Shown here: one piece after another, positions 21,097 through 34,324 of the stretch | Layout: every line of letters starts with the position of its first letter | Numbering within the stretch: the first letter of the stretch is position 1 | NCBI GenBank assembly: GCA_022316685.1 | Contig: JAKJHU010000756.1 | Location: 114,249 to 178,248, forward strand | Direction: 5' to 3' | Length of the DNA stretch: 64,000 bases | Source: Progne subis subis | Taxonomy: Eukaryota; Chordata; Aves; Passeriformes; Hirundinidae | Program-made: the position numbers and the translations under genes | The notes under the pieces: generated by a model | What the model was told of the DNA's origin: nothing | What the model saw: the letters and a program-made list of their open reading frames with translations, nothing else | Database searches by the model: none

Positions 21097-22247
21097 TGTC
21101 CTGGTTTAGGGCAAAATTTGGGAGAAAAACCCTGAATAGGGTCCCTCTGGGGGGAGCAAACCCAAATGCCCCCTCCCCCAGCCAGTCCAGGAAAGAACTT
21201 CCACAGCAAAAAGTGGAAAAAGCTATTTATTTAACAAAGTGCCTACAAGCATAAAGAATGAATAATATGAAACAATAAAACCTTTTGTTATTCTGAAGTG
21301 AGATGGCAAATTCACAAAGTCCTTGCTGTGGGTTGTAGCTCAGCTCCCTCGGTCTCCTATCAGCTCCTCTGGCGCTGACAAAATGCTGAGGTCCAGACCC
21401 TGGTGGGCCGCAGGTGTGAGCTCCCAGTGCTCCTCTGGGTTTTTCAGTCCGGAGCAGGTTCAAACACTCCCAAGAAAAGGAAAAAAACAGTCCAGGTGAG
21501 AGGAATGAGAAGATTTGTCTTTACAAACAAGCCCTGGGTCTGCTGGTAGATAAAATAGCACTGAGAGATAAGCAAAACAATGGGAAGGATTCTACTGATT
21601 GATTAATGGAAAAGAAGATACTTGCCTTTACAAACAAACCATAGGGGTTTTTTTGTAAATGAAATTGAATATTGAAAGATGAAAGCAACAATGGGGAAAA
21701 ACCCATAAATCCCATAAAAATTAAAAATTAAGGGGGGTTATACATTAAAAGGGGAATCTTAGGCATTTCGGGAAGTCTGTACCTCTCAAGTACCTCAGCC
21801 AACGGGGAAAGAGAAAGGGAAATGCGGCCGGGAAATTAGGATAAAAAGGAGGCTGCGTCCTCCGAAAAACTGAGAGACCCCAGGGGAAATGCCCCATGGC
21901 CTCTCTCTTTATTCGAATAAAGTAAAAGGACTCCTCTGTCTCCTTTTTGGACATAAACCTCTGGTGTTCATGGATTAATTTTCCTAACACAGGGAACTTC
22001 TCTGCCTTAGCTAGCTAAAACTAACTAAAAGCAAAAAGATCTCTGTCTTGCTGCTGTCTATGCCTCAGCCGAACACACAGTCCAGAGAAGAATGTGGAGG
22101 AGTCAGGCAGTTTTCTCAAAACAAACTCGGCGCTGCTTCTTTCCCTGCTTCACTCTCAAAACCAGTCTTAAAGGTACAGAATACAATATACAGCACAAAG
22201 AGAACAGACAATTGGGGATACAAGCATCATAAAGTCACCCTAGGACA
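21097..22247 (-). repeat. LTR-C solo copy, split by LTR-D
   Basis: On the plus strand it starts TGTCCTGGTTTAGG and ends CCCTAGGACA. It is the diverged relative of the ERVL-C LTRs at 30327 and 36341 and is read on the minus strand. The 493 bp LTR-D at 21497 splits it. No convincing TSD is seen (GTGGG versus AGGAG). Confidence 0.8.
21497..21989 (-). repeat. LTR-D solo, copy 1
   Basis: On the plus strand it runs TGAGAGGAATG to CCTAACA and is flanked by CAGG (21493-21496 and 21990-21993), a 4 bp TSD typical of class I. Comparison with the uninterrupted LTR-C at 30745 confirms both edges. Orientation is set by analogy with copy 2 and is uncertain. Confidence 0.88.
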
Positions 22248-23095
22248 AGGAGTACAGCGAGAAAGGTGGACCTGAGAAGCAGCTCCTGCACTACAAACAG
22301 ATAAAGGTCCTTATTGTGAGGGGTAGAGCAGAAGGAAATCTCCTGAGCACAAACGTCATGTCCATGGAATAGATGGAGTCCTTGAGTGTGATCCCAGGAA
22401 CTGCTGATCGCCAAACCTCCTGATACAGCTCCTGCCCTGTTTGGCAATAGAAAAATGTTTAGCTTTTCCTGTTAATTTTTTGTAGTTACCATTAAAGGCA
22501 ATACCACAACTAACATTATATCAGGCCAAATTACTCTAATATGCTGCTTCTTTTTTTTTTTTTTTTCTTTCATGCTGTGGCATTTCCTTTCCCTTGAAAA
22601 CACTCTTTCACTCAGTCTAGCAATTAACTGCTTGAACAGTACCATAAGGGAGCAAATAAGAGGTAACAGAGAAAAATTAACACTCCATTTCACATTAAAG
22701 GCCAAGTGAGTATCCTAGCCATTGTGAATTAAATGTGTTTGAAACCCATAGTTTGGATGTATTTTCCTCTTGAATAAGAACCCAGCTCCATGTTTTTTAG
22801 TCTAGAGTCCCAATCTGAAAATGGATGATAACTAATTGGGTGTTGTCTGCTAAAACAGGCTGTATTAATTGAAGTTTGTTCTCCTGTAAGCGTCATGGAA
22901 AACAAAATCTTAGTAGGCACAATGTGTGCAGCCTAAATTTGAATATGCATGTATCAGGGCAAATAAAGCAATCTACTGCATGCAATGTTGCCATGGCAGG
23001 CAACATTTGCATAATAAATAACAGCTATCATGAGACTTTCTTTATGAAGCTCTCTCCTGTGTTGTCAGCTAATAAGAGGCAGCAATAAAGGAGCT
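22248..23095. other. No gene recognised
   Basis: Anonymous sequence with a T run at about 22550-22566. Nothing else is supported. Confidence 0.45.
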
Positions 23096-23862
23096 GTCTT
23101 GGTTTGAAAAACAGATATCTGCTAGGGAGGGTTGGGGCCTCTCTAGCAATGGGGAATTCCAATCCCCTCCCTCCAAATTATTATAATTTAGAAAATTAAA
23201 GGGGCTTTTCAGGCAGAGGTATGGTGAAAGGAATAACAGTTCTTTACTAGTGTGTATAACAAGGCAAACAAACAACAACTACAGCATTAATAATAAACAG
23301 AACCAGGAACCTCGAGAGGCTTTGTAAAGGGGCAGTCTGATCTCTTGGGACTCTGAGAGCACCAAGCTGGAACAGCGGAAACTCCCGGGCTGGTGGCTGG
23401 AACGGCAGGATGTCCCCGGCAGGCAGGGGGGATGTCCTGGCAGGCAGGGGGGGTGTGGGGCTACAGCGTAGCAAAAAAAAAAGCAGTGCTGAAGAAGCTG
23501 CAATGGCCAGACAGGGCTGGCCCTGCTCCAGCAAGGCAGGTGGTGGAACTCAGAATTCCTGGGCACACGAGCAGATAGATGATGGTAGATTTTCCCAGGA
23601 CCGGACTTTCTGTTGACAGTGAAATTCTCCTGCAGCAAGCAGGAGCTTGGTCATCCTCTCCGATGCCCAGAGCAAAAAAGAGCCCCCAGCTCCCCCAGCT
23701 CTGTCCTTTCCCTGCCTCAAAACTCGCGTGATCTTCCCATTCCCGACTTTCAGCCACCTCCCTTGTGTTGGTCAAGCACCATCTAAGCACCAGTACATAG
23801 TCTCTTAGAAACTTATGGGGAAAAATTCTATAAGAAAAAAAGGAACAAACCTAACCCCCAAC
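23096..23862 (-). repeat. LTR-B relative, solo, minus strand
   Basis: Its plus-strand left edge TGTCTTGGTTTG is the inverse of an LTR end AACCAAGACA. Inward, the reverse complement shares the CTAGTAAAGAACTGTTA segment and the ATAATTTGGAGGGA segment with LTR-B. The other edge is probably near CCCCCAACA at 23862. The middle is unlike LTR-B, so this is a separate subfamily. Confidence 0.6.
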
Positions 23863-24114
23863 AGGAGCCAATATTGAGAAAATAAGAGTGTGTTTTGCCT
23901 GCAAATACAACACCCCCGACCACAGTCACTGTCAGGTGCCCGGGATGGGTGTTCTGATGGAGCGCGGGGGTTGCATTGCTCTGCAGGGCAGCTCCAGCAC
24001 ACCAGCCACACAAATGCTGCTCCAAAGGTGTTGTGAGTGAGGGCAGCCTGCCCAGATCTGTGCATGAGTGCTGCCGGCCTGGCACGAGGTCTTGGTGTGC
24101 CCTGTCATTCTGCC

Positions 24115-24200
24115 TTGACCCAAGACCTGTGACTGTTAAAGGGTGGACTGGACAATCTCAGAGGACTTTTCCAGTCTGAGTGATTCTGTGCTCTGTGATT
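24115..24200 (+). repeat. CR1-like LINE 3' tail
   Basis: A GGGTGGACTGGACAATCT segment followed by TTTCCAGTCTGAGTGATTCTG and a short ATTCTGTG-like tail resembles the 3' end of avian CR1 elements. It is recognised by pattern only and is short and diverged. Confidence 0.5.
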
Positions 24201-24515
24201 TGTGACAATCCAACAAGTGTGACACAGCAGAGAGGTTCCAGTGGTGATGCTTTGTATTTTATAAGCAGCCTAAGGCTCCAAACTTTTGCATAATTTTTCT
24301 AGCACTCGATAAAATGGAGGTGTACTGTGAAAGCTCTTGGGCTGGGATGTGCCAGTGAAATCATGGATGTGTCACTCTGATTCCAGAGGGACTGAGGTTG
24401 GTCCTGTCTCTCAGAGATGGTCCTTGGCTTTTCCATAACTTACTGGAAAATAACACAATGCTGAAACTTATGAAGCTTTTCAGAATTACTACCATTTGCT
24501 AAATTAAGCCGATCC

Positions 24516-25001
24516 TGTTAGGAAAATTAATCCATGAACACCAGAGGTTTATGTCCACAAAGGAGACAGAGGAGTCCTTTTACTTTATTCGAATAAAGGG
24601 AGAGGCCATAGGGCATTTCCCCTGGGGTCTCTCAGTTTTTCGGAGGACGCAGCCTCCTTTTTATCCTAATTTCCCGGCCGCATTTCCCTTTCTCTTTCCC
24701 CGTTGGCTGAGGTACTTGAGAGGTACAGACTTCCCGAAATGCCTAAGATTCCCCTTTTAATGTATAACCCCCCTTAATTTTTAATTTTTATGGGATTTAT
24801 GGGTTTTTCCCCATTGTTGCTTTCATCTTTCAATATTCATTTTCATTTACAAACAAACATACAGTTTGTTTGTAAAGGCAACTATCTTTTTCCATTAATC
24901 AATCAGTAGAATCCTTCCCATTGTTTCACTTATCTCTCAGTGCTATTTTATCTACTAGCAGACTCAGGGCTTGTTTGTAAAGACAAATCTCATTCCTCTC
25001 A
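24516..25001 (+). repeat. LTR-D solo, copy 2
   Basis: TGTTAGGAAAATTAATCC to CATTCCTCTCA, flanked by ATCC (24512-24515 and 25002-25005), a 4 bp TSD. It is the near-identical inverse of copy 1 at 21497, 2.5 kb away. Confidence 0.9.
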
Positions 25002-25005
25002 ATCC

Positions 25006-28000
25006 CTGGTTTAGTTTGACATTTGGAATCTGCATGGGGATTTCTGTTTTACTTTTCTATATGAATTGTATTTAGTAACAGATGTAGTCTCTTCACATTA
25101 TTTTTGCTCTCTTTAATAAATTGTAAGGAATAAGCTCTCAGTATTATATGAAAAGTAAGCAATGATTTTCAGGTTTTATTTTGCTCTGAATGTCAGAAAT
25201 TATACCTTTATCTGGGTCTTTTTTAGCTAATGGATGGATCATGCAATATCTATAGTATGTAATGTCTTCTCCTAAATAGAAAAGAATAAAGTCTCTTCAA
25301 ACAAGTAACCCCAGATCTCATACAACAGCACAGCATGTCAATTCACACTGTCATGTGATATGAAACTACTTAACACAATATGACTTGGAGTGACATTTGT
25401 ATTGCCCATATCATAGAATAAAAAATTAACACTCACAAGTGAGGAATTATCTTTTCCAGTTGATGGTATTTTGCTATTTTCAGGTAAAAGTGAAAAACAG
25501 GTAATGGTTAGTGAGCTACCTTGAAAAGAAATGTTACAGTAGGGAAGAGATTTGATAAGGGCCTAACCATGCTGGCAATGCAAGCAAAAGAAATGGTTCT
25601 GTTCATGAAAGGATGGCTCTGTCTTTAGATGTGATTTGAACTGAAGCAGGGGAAAACCCAGAGAGGAAATATCAACTTTCGAACAACAGGCTTGTGAGCT
25701 AATTAAGGCTGAAATACAATTTTAAGGAAGGAAAAGAAAACATCTATTGCCAAGTACTGAGGGCACGCTTTAATCCCACACCTCCCACTGCAGGGGATGA
25801 GTAATGCACAGACACCCCAAAGATGTGCAGATCACCGGGCAAAAGGCACCAATGCTGGGAATTCTCCCCATCCCACCTCTGTGCTGCAGCTGTTCATGTT
25901 GCCTCATGAGAGGACAGTTCTGAGGTCTGGTCCTACCCTAAAGACATTGAATTTTATGGCTTATTCATAAAAATCCTGATTTGATCCACAGCTAAGAGCA
26001 GTGAGTCCTGTAAATGCTGGACAGGGAAGTAGCTTATGAGTAGCGAGTCATCCAGGTTCTGGTACTTTCTCTGCTCACAAGAAAATACTCAATCCTTCTG
26101 GAGGCTTTACTGTTTAGACTGGATATTCTTCATACCTACAGGAGTCCCTTAGCAGTAGCTTCTCATGCTGATGTGGTTGTCCCCATCTCCCTGTTGCTCT
26201 GAAAGCACCTCTGTGTATTCCCAAAAAGCATCAGTCACCCAGGTGTGTGCCAGCTCACAGCCCTTATCCCCCAGTCTCCAATTGCCATTGATGCTGTAGG
26301 ATATTTTGCACGGGCCCTTTCCTGTAGCCCAGAAACTGCAAATGGGTGCTACCTTTCAAAAATGGCCATGGAAATAACCTGACAGCTGGGAAGACAGATG
26401 GCAAAAATATCCTCCCATGGGCAGTTTCCCTGCAAGAATTTCTGTGGAGGGCAGTAAATGTCCCCATTTTGGATGAGACTGGGTGATTTCTGCCAGCTGC
26501 CTGGGTGACACTGCTCCTTGGAGGAACTGTGCTCTTCTGGTAATTTCTTAAGCTCTGAACAGCAAAGGAACACATTCACAGTGTGATATTTAAGATCCTT
26601 TTGGACAAAACCTTGTAACCTCATTGGTCTCTACAAAGTTACACAGCTCAGAGCAAAATTGCACCTTGCCCAATGTGCCGGTACTTGCGTGTTTCTGTGA
26701 TTTCAAAGTATGGATATCTTGAAAAGATTAATTGTAAATTTATTTGAGCTGTTTTCACAGATTTTTTTTGTTACAAACCCACACAAATAAGCTTGCAGTT
26801 AATATTTCTTGCTCTCCTGCCATGGCCCCATGGTGCCACTGCCATGGCAACCACAAAATTTCCTCTCCTTCCCCATCTCATCTCTGATGCCACAGCCGTG
26901 GGAGTGCCTCTTTCCAGCACTGGGGCCACTTCCTCCTGTTTCCCAGCTCCCCACTGCAGGATCCCCCTTCCAGTCCCTGGAGATGAGAGCTGGTCTGCCT
27001 TCTGCAACCCAGGGCAGGCCAGGGGAAGAGTCCCATTTCTGCTGTGGGAAATTAGGGAGCAAGGACACAGTAGTTAAGGTCTCCCACTAGTTAGGACTTC
27101 TCAAAAAAATGCTTGGGAGAGTCTGGATGATACTTTGTGGACATGTTTACATGCATGGCCACTGCACATAATTTCTTATTGAAAATGGACAGTTTCAAAG
27201 CTCTTTAATCAAATCTTGAAGCTTTAAAAATGTAGTGCATTTTATACAGGGGATATGTCTTTTACTTCACAAAGGGAGGAAGGCACATATCAAATCTTAC
27301 AAGTAAAAATAACATGACAATTTTGCAAACCACCATGAAATAAGGATTTATGAGTTTGTTGATCTCCCCTGGGGACCCGAGTGCAATAAAAGCAGGAATT
27401 GTGCTGACTTGGGTGGAAGTGAGGAACATGTTCAACTTGGAGGCAAATGGTTTTGTGGCACAATCCAGGGATAGAGCTCATCTGTCACTCAAACTGTTAA
27501 TCCCTCAAATCTTTAGTGCTTGAGGATTAATTTCTCTAAATATAGTGCCAAATACAATAGTCTCTCTCTTTCACACTATTGGACAGCTATGAACTACAAG
27601 GAGCCTTTTGTCTCCCTAATAGGATTCACCCCTAATTCCAAAGTCATAAAGCATGAGTTTAAAAAAAAAAAAAAAAAACCCAAAAAAAACCCCCAAAAAA
27701 TATTAAAACATTTTCCACAGGTAGAAAGATAACAATGGGACAGCTGTAAAGCCATAATCCTGGGCTCTGCTGCTGCCCTTTACACCAGTCCTACAGCAGG
27801 AACAGGCCAGGGACAGTGGGGCTTGCTTGCTTCTGCTTTATCCTGATACAGAAGATTTCCATGGTGACAAAGAAGGCACAGTGATTCAGTGCCCTTCCAT
27901 TGCTGTATCTTGATTTGGGGGTGTGGGTGTAGACCAAAAGGAATACACTCCAAATGACCCAGCCAATGTGAAAACAAAGGAGAAAAATAAAAATTGAAGT

Positions 28001-30085
28001 AGTGGCAATGAACACAGTTCAATTTTCAACTCTGAAGGACCTTTTGTTTTGAAATATTAGCTCATTTTTACTTTCTGAGGAGTCAGACTTGAGATACAGC
28101 ATTTTGTTTTCATGGCTCCAAATCATTTGAGGTTAGTATTATTCTCATTATATGAACATTCATTTTGGGATGGCAAAAAATGCAAAATTTAAAAATAAAT
28201 AAATTAAATAATTAGATTATTGACAACTTGCATTCTGGTCAGAACTCCTTAAGCCCAGTATATTAACATTTTCATTATAGCTGTTAAACATGCCATTTCA
28301 CTCCAAATGGTAATTAATTTGCTTTGAAGGTGTGAAGTGAAATCAAAATCCAGAGTGAGTTAAGACTTTCACACTTTTGCTTTTAAGTAAAAGTGGGTAT
28401 AAAAATAGAGGAGCACTGGATGCAAATGGATTCACTGCTGTAGTTCCTAGAGTCTAAGAATAAATGGACATCTTTCTATAAAAGTGATCTAATGGGATTT
28501 TGAAATGAAAAGGTTTTCTTTATTGGAACATTACCTAGATGCTTTGAAAAACTGGAAAGCTAAAAATTTTGGTCTGTCTTCACCTGAGTAAAGAAAGAAA
28601 ACCTGTTATATCTGTGTTAAAAGTATAACAAGATCATGTAACTAGAAATGGAAGAAGTCAGCAAAAATTAGAAAGAAAGGAGGCTGGTTTTAAAGTGAGA
28701 TTAATTAACCATTGAAGGAGCATCCCAAGGGGCACGGTATCTTTTCCAGCACTTTAAATCTGTAATTCATGATGAGATATATTTTTCAAGTAAATTCTAT
28801 ACAAATTGTTCAGCAGGGGGTGGAGTCTCAGGGGAAGGCTGGGCTGTTCAGAGTGCAGGGGATCACGGTTCCCTTTTGGCCTTGGCACCTGTGGGTTCAG
28901 TCCTGTGGAACAGGTGAGAGTCAGGTCATGGTCTGTAGTGCCTGCTCTTGGAGCAGGGTTTGGCTGGTGTGTGGGGTGCAGGTGTGCAGGCTGCAGATGT
29001 GCAGGTGCAGGTGTGAGGGGTGCAGATGTGCAGGGTTCAGATGTGCCACCATGTACAGCTGGAGCCCAGGGCTCCATTGTGGGCTCCTTCTGGAGCAGAA
29101 TGTCCAGAGCTACTGCAGCACGGGCAGACTTTGCCCTGTGCTTTGCACTTGTCTGGTTTTCCTCACCCCTCCCTGCTGCTCCCACACCTGTGAGCTAGTG
29201 CTGCTCCAAACCTCTTCTGCTGCTGCTGAACCCACATTAACCTGAAGGCATTAGAGAAATTGGTTGGAAAGCTCAAATCCTTCTTGGGGGTCAGGAAGAA
29301 GAGTCTTAGAAAAGAAAAAGAAGAAAATAGGAGTCAATGAGACACAGTGGTAGGGGAAAAATATTCTTTTACAAAATCCAGCAACTGAAGAAATTCCCCA
29401 GAGGTAGGAGAGTAAGGTGCTTCCTACATGACAGTGAATGACAGCTTTTTTGTGTACTGTGCCTTGACAGTTACATTTCCTGAGATGCAAGTGAGAAAAG
29501 AAGCATTAACTCTTCCCAGTTATTGCTAACTCACATCCCAATTCTTCTCCATTTCCATGTTGTCCATTTCTAATCCAGATCTTCCCCTGCTTCCACTGAA
29601 TCCTGCACTGGCCTTTGCTGCACAATAAGATTTGAATGACTAAAAGACCACGGAAAAAAGGACTGGATCATCTTTCTGCTACCTGCCCTAAAAACAAGCA
29701 TTCCCAGCTCCCTCTGTACCACTTGCTCCTGCAGTGATGGATCATCAGCAGTGGGAACCACAATTCCCAGTGGCATCAGGAGATTCAGCATGGAAACACA
29801 GACATGTGCAGTGGTGGCACCAAGAGGTGTCTGGTGCATTTGATGTTTGATGGGATTATGGACTGTGGGTCTGCAGTCCTGGACAAGGGAAAAGGGAACA
29901 CACAGCCTAAGGCAGAGTGTAGGCTGCTTTGTGAGGAGTGAGGTCCCTGTCATCCCCTGGAATGCCAGGCCTTTCTCAGGCCGCTGTGACTATCTCTGGT
30001 TTTCCAGTGGTAGCCCTGCCCCAGGAGTCTCCTCCTGGACCTTTCACCTGATGCCTTAAGTTTTAGCTTTCTTGTTTTTCAGATT
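25006..30085. other. No gene recognised; anonymous sequence with simple repeats
   Basis: About 5 kb without a supported gene or ERV. An A-rich run is at 27661-27700, and a GTGCAGATGTGCAG-type minisatellite at about 28970-29050. Short open frames on both strands lack codon-like character or recognisable motifs. Together with 18977-21096 this is probably the original host intergenic or intronic DNA. Confidence 0.5.
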
Positions 30086-30091
30086 CTGTGC

Positions 30092-30326
30092 TGAAGGTGA
30101 TTTTTGAAAAGAAAGAAAAACCAAATGAAAACAAAAAAAAAACCACGGGGAACAGCCAGAGTCAAACACCTTCTTCACAGAAGTAGTGGTGAATTCTCCA
30201 TTTATTGAGGGTACACAGGGTTCTTATATACATATATCATTCTTGTGCATAAGCTGTTCACAAGGCATTTTACTACTTGCTATTGGCTAGGGTTATCTGC
30301 ATAAGCATTCCTTTGCAGTTACCTGT
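30092..30326 (-). repeat. ERV-E1 3' LTR, distal part
   Basis: On the plus strand it starts TGAAGGTGATTTT, the reverse complement of an LTR end AAAATCACCTTCA. A TTTATT motif near 30200 is the reverse of the polyadenylation signal. It ends at the ERVL-C insertion, and the U3 side resumes at 37011. Confidence 0.88.
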
Positions 30327-30991
30327 TGTCCTGGTTTGGAGACAAATTTGGGGGAAAACCCCTGTATAGGATCCCTCTGGGAAGCAAACCTAAGTGGCCC
30401 CTCCCTCCAACCAGTCTGAAAAAAAAACCTTTGTGGAGAAAAGTGGAAAAAACTATTTTACTAAACAAACAAAGTGCATACAAGTATAAAGAATGAATAA
30501 TATGAAACAATAAAACCTCTCGTTCTGAAGTGAGATGGCAAATTGAGAAAGTCCTTGCCGTGGATGGAGCTCGGCTCTCTCTCAGTCTCTCCTCAGTCCC
30601 AGTCCCTCCGGCGCTGCTGGAAAATGCCGAGCTCCAGGCCCCGGTGGGCCGCAGGTGCAGCCCCCAGTGATCCCCTGGGTTTTCAGTCCAGAGCAGGTTT
30701 AAACAGTTCCAAGAAAAAAAAGAAAGAAGAAAAAAAAAACAGTCCAGGGAACTTCTCTGCCCTAGCTAGCTGAAACTAACTAAAAGCAAAAAGATCTCTG
30801 TCCTGCAGTCTCTCCAAGCCTCCGCTGAACACCGTCCGGAGAAGAATGTGGAGGAGTCAGGCAGTTTTCTCAAAACAAACTCCGCGCTTCTCCTTGCTCT
30901 TAGAACCAGTCTTAAAGGCACAGGACTCAATATACAGCACAAACAGAACAGACGATTGGGGATACAAGCATCATAAAGTTACCCTAGGACA
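30327..30991 (-). repeat. ERVL-C 3' LTR
   Basis: TGTCCTGG to CCTAGGACA on the plus strand. A polypurine tract (as TTCCACCCCTTATCCCCA on the plus strand, 30992-31009) directly adjoins it, which fixes this end as the 3' LTR. Confidence 0.95.
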
Positions 30992-31153
30992 TTCCACCCC
31001 TTATCCCCATATCGTCAATTTACTAAAACTTATATATACTCTAGCTCTACACACACATACATCTATATAAAAACAATATGCAATATACAACTACATACAG
31101 TGGCAGTACTATTCAGCACACAATGATAATTACACACGGTTCTCACCCAACAA

Positions 31154-34100
31154 TCAAATCTCCCTGGGTACACATCGTGTGGTTCCATCTTTCTGCATTA
31201 CCCACCATGTGCAGCCTGGCCCCTGAGCAAAGACAATCCCACGGATGGGATCCTCTGTACTTGAAGCAGGATTGATCCAAGCTGTCTTCCCTAACAAACC
31301 TCTTACATGTACTACTGGGACTTTCTCTCCATCTACTGTATGTAGGGGCTCAGATTGGGCAGGGCCTGCTCGGTTGGTGGAACCTCGGGTGTTAACTAAC
31401 CAGGTGGCCTTTGCTAGATGCTGCTCCCAATTTTTGAATGATCCCCCACCTAGTGCTTTCAGGGTGGTTTTTAGCAGTCCATTGTATTTTTCTACCTTCC
31501 CTGAAGCTGGTGCATGATAGGGGATATGGTACACCCACTCAATGCCATGTTCCCTAGCCCAGTTGTTGATGAGGCTGTTCTTGAAATGAGTTCCATTGTC
31601 TGACTCAATCCTCTCAGGGGTACCATGCCTCCAAAGAACTTGCTTTTCAAGGCCTAGGATGGTGTTCCGGGCAGTAGCGTGAGGCACAGGGTAGGTCTCT
31701 AGCCATCTAGTGGTGGCTTCCACCATGGTCAGCACATAGCGCTTGCCTTGGCGGGTTTGGGGAAGGGTGATGTAGTCAATCTGCCAGGCTTCCCCATACT
31801 TATACTTGGACCATCGCCCGCCATACCATAGGGGCTTCACCCACTTGGCTTGTTTGATGGCAGCACATGTCTCACAGTTATGGATAACCTGAGAAATACT
31901 GTCCATGGTTAGATCCACCCCTCGGTCTCGGGCCCACTTATAGGTGGCATCTCTGCCCTGGTGACCTGAGGCATCATGGGCCCATCGAGCTAGGAACAAC
32001 TCTCCTTTGTGTTGCCAATCTAAGTCTATCTTTGACACCTCTATCTTTGCAGCTTGATCTACCTGCTCGTTGTTTCGGTGCTCCTCATTAGCCCGACTCT
32101 TGGGGACATGGGCATCTACATGACGGACTTTGACAGGTAGCTTCTCTACCCGAGTGGCAATGTCCTTCCACTCATCTGCAGCCCAGATTGGCTTTCCCCT
32201 GCGCTGCCAATTGGCTTTTTTCCACTTCTCCAGCTATCCCCACAGAGCATTAGCTACTATCTACGAATCAGTGTAGAGGTAGAGCTTTGGCCACTTCTCT
32301 CTTTCAGCAATGTCCAGGGCTAGTTGAACAGCTTTGAGTTCAGCAAGTTGGCTTGACCCACCTTCTCCTTCAGTGGCTTGTGCAACCTGTCGTGTGGGGC
32401 TCCATACGGCTGCTTTCCACTTTCGTTTCATCCCTACGATGCGGCAGGAACTGTCAGTGAAAAGAGCGTAGCAAGTTTCTTCTGCTGGCAGTTGGTTGTA
32501 TGGTGGAGCTTCTTCAGCACGTGTCACTTGTTCCTGCTCCTCTTCATCTATGAGACTAAAGTTTTCACTTTCCGGCTAGTTTGTAATTATTTCTAGAATC
32601 TCAGGGCGATTTGGGTTTCCAATGCGGGCGCGCTGAGTGATGAGGGCAATCTATTTGCTCCATGTGGCATTGGTGGCATGGTGGGTAGAGGGTACTTCTG
32701 CTTTGAACATCCATCCCAGCACTGGTAGTCGAGGTGCCAGCAGGAGTTGTGTTTCAGTGCCTACTACTTCTGAGGCAGCTTGAATTCCTTCATAGGCGGC
32801 CAAGATTTCCTTCTCTGTTGGAGTGTAGTTGGCTTCGGACCCTCTGTAGCTTCGGCTCCAGAATCCCAATGGCCGGCCCCGAGTCTCCCCAGGCACCTTC
32901 TGCCAAAGGCTCCAGGACAGGCCATTGTTCCCGGCTGCTGAGTAGAGCACGTTCTTCACATCTGGTCCTGTCCTGACTGGGCTAAGGGCTACCGCATGAG
33001 CGATCTCCTGTTTGATCTGGGCAAAGGCTTGTTGCTGTTCAGGGCCCCAGTGGAAATCATTCTTCTTGCGGGTGACCAGGTAGAGAGGGCTCACAATCTG
33101 GCTGTACTCAGGAATGTGCATCCTCCAGAAACCTATGGCGCCTAGGAAAGCTTGTGTTTCCTTTTTGTTGGTTGGTGGACACATTGCTGTGATTTTGTTG
33201 ATGACTTCAGTGGGAATCTGACGCCTTCCATCTTGCCACTTTATTCCTAGAAACTGGATCTCTTGAGCAGGTCCCTTAACTTTGCTCTTCTTGATAGCAA
33301 AACCAGCCTTCAGGAGAATCTGGATGATCTTCTCTCCTTTTTCAAACACTTCTATTGCCGTGTTCCCCCACACAATGATGTCATCAATGTACTGTAGATG
33401 TTCCGGAGCCTCACCCTTTTCCAGTGCAGCCTGGATCAGTCTATGGCAGATGGTGGGGCTGTGTTTCCACCCCTGGGGCAGTCGGTTCCAGGTGTACTGC
33501 ACGCTCCTCCAGGTGAAAGCAAACTGAGGCCTGCATTCTGCAGCCAGAGGAATGGAGAAAAATGCGTTAGCAATGTCAATTGTGGCATACCAATTTGCTG
33601 CCTTGGACTCCAGCTCCTACTGGAGTTCCAGCATGTCCGGCACAGCAGCGCTCAATGGTGGAGTTACTTCGTTCAAGGCACGGTAGTCCACGGTCAATCT
33701 CCATTCTCCGTCAGACTTGCGCACAGGCCAGATGGGGCTGTTGAAGGGTGAGTGGGTTTTGCTGACTACCCCTTGGCTCTCCAGCTCGCGGATCATCTTG
33801 TGGATGGGGATCACAGCATCTCGAGTTGTTCTGTACTGTCGGCGATGCACTGTTGAAGTGGCAATTGGCACTTGTTGCTCTTCCACCTTCAGAAGACCTA
33901 CAGCAGATGGGTTCTCTGATAGTCCAGGCAAGGTATTCAACTGCTTAACATCTCCTGTCTCTACAGCTGCTATCTCGAATGCCTACCTAAATCCCTTCGG
34001 GTCTTTGTAATAGCCATTCCGGAGGAAGTCTATGCCCAAAATGCACGGAGCCTCTGGGCCAGTCACAATAGGGTGTCTCTTCCACTCATTTCCAGTCAGG

Positions 34101-34270
34101 CTCACATCAGCTTCCACCAAAGTAAAATCTTGTGAGCCCCCTGTCACCCCAGCAATGGAAATAGATTCTTCCCCCACATGTCTTGATGGGAGTAATGTGC
34201 ATTGTGCACCAGTGTCAACTAAGGCCTCATATTTTTGTGGTTCTGATGTGCCAGGCCAACGAATCCACAC
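31154..34270 (-). pseudogene. pol: ERVL-C pol (PR-RT-RNase H-IN)
   Basis: Aspartic protease (DTGAQ motif near 34205) at 33983-34270, reverse transcriptase at about 32651-33940 with YIDD near 33385, RNase H around 32040-32530 (TDSS in place of TDGS), and integrase at 31154-32038 with an H-H/C-C zinc region and the SDNG and VEK-type catalytic contexts. In-frame stops near 33986, 33617, 32653, 32582, 32265 and 32236 break it. All except the one at 33617 fall where the intact homologue at 42.2-45.3 kb has Trp. The frame itself is kept. The pol frame is the same as the gag frame, so expression would be by stop readthrough. Confidence 0.9.
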
Positions 34271-34324
34271 AGTCCAAAAAACACGGTTTTCCCTAGCCTC
34301 TACCTGGCTAGAGGCAGGGCCCCT

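Noticed and set aside
21097..22247. A TSD for the solo LTR-C
   Set aside because: Flanks GTGGG and AGGAG do not match, so no TSD is claimed.
28754..29245. Overlapping frames of 130-158 codons on both strands near 29 kb
   Set aside because: They come from a GTGCAG-type minisatellite and lack motifs or start context.
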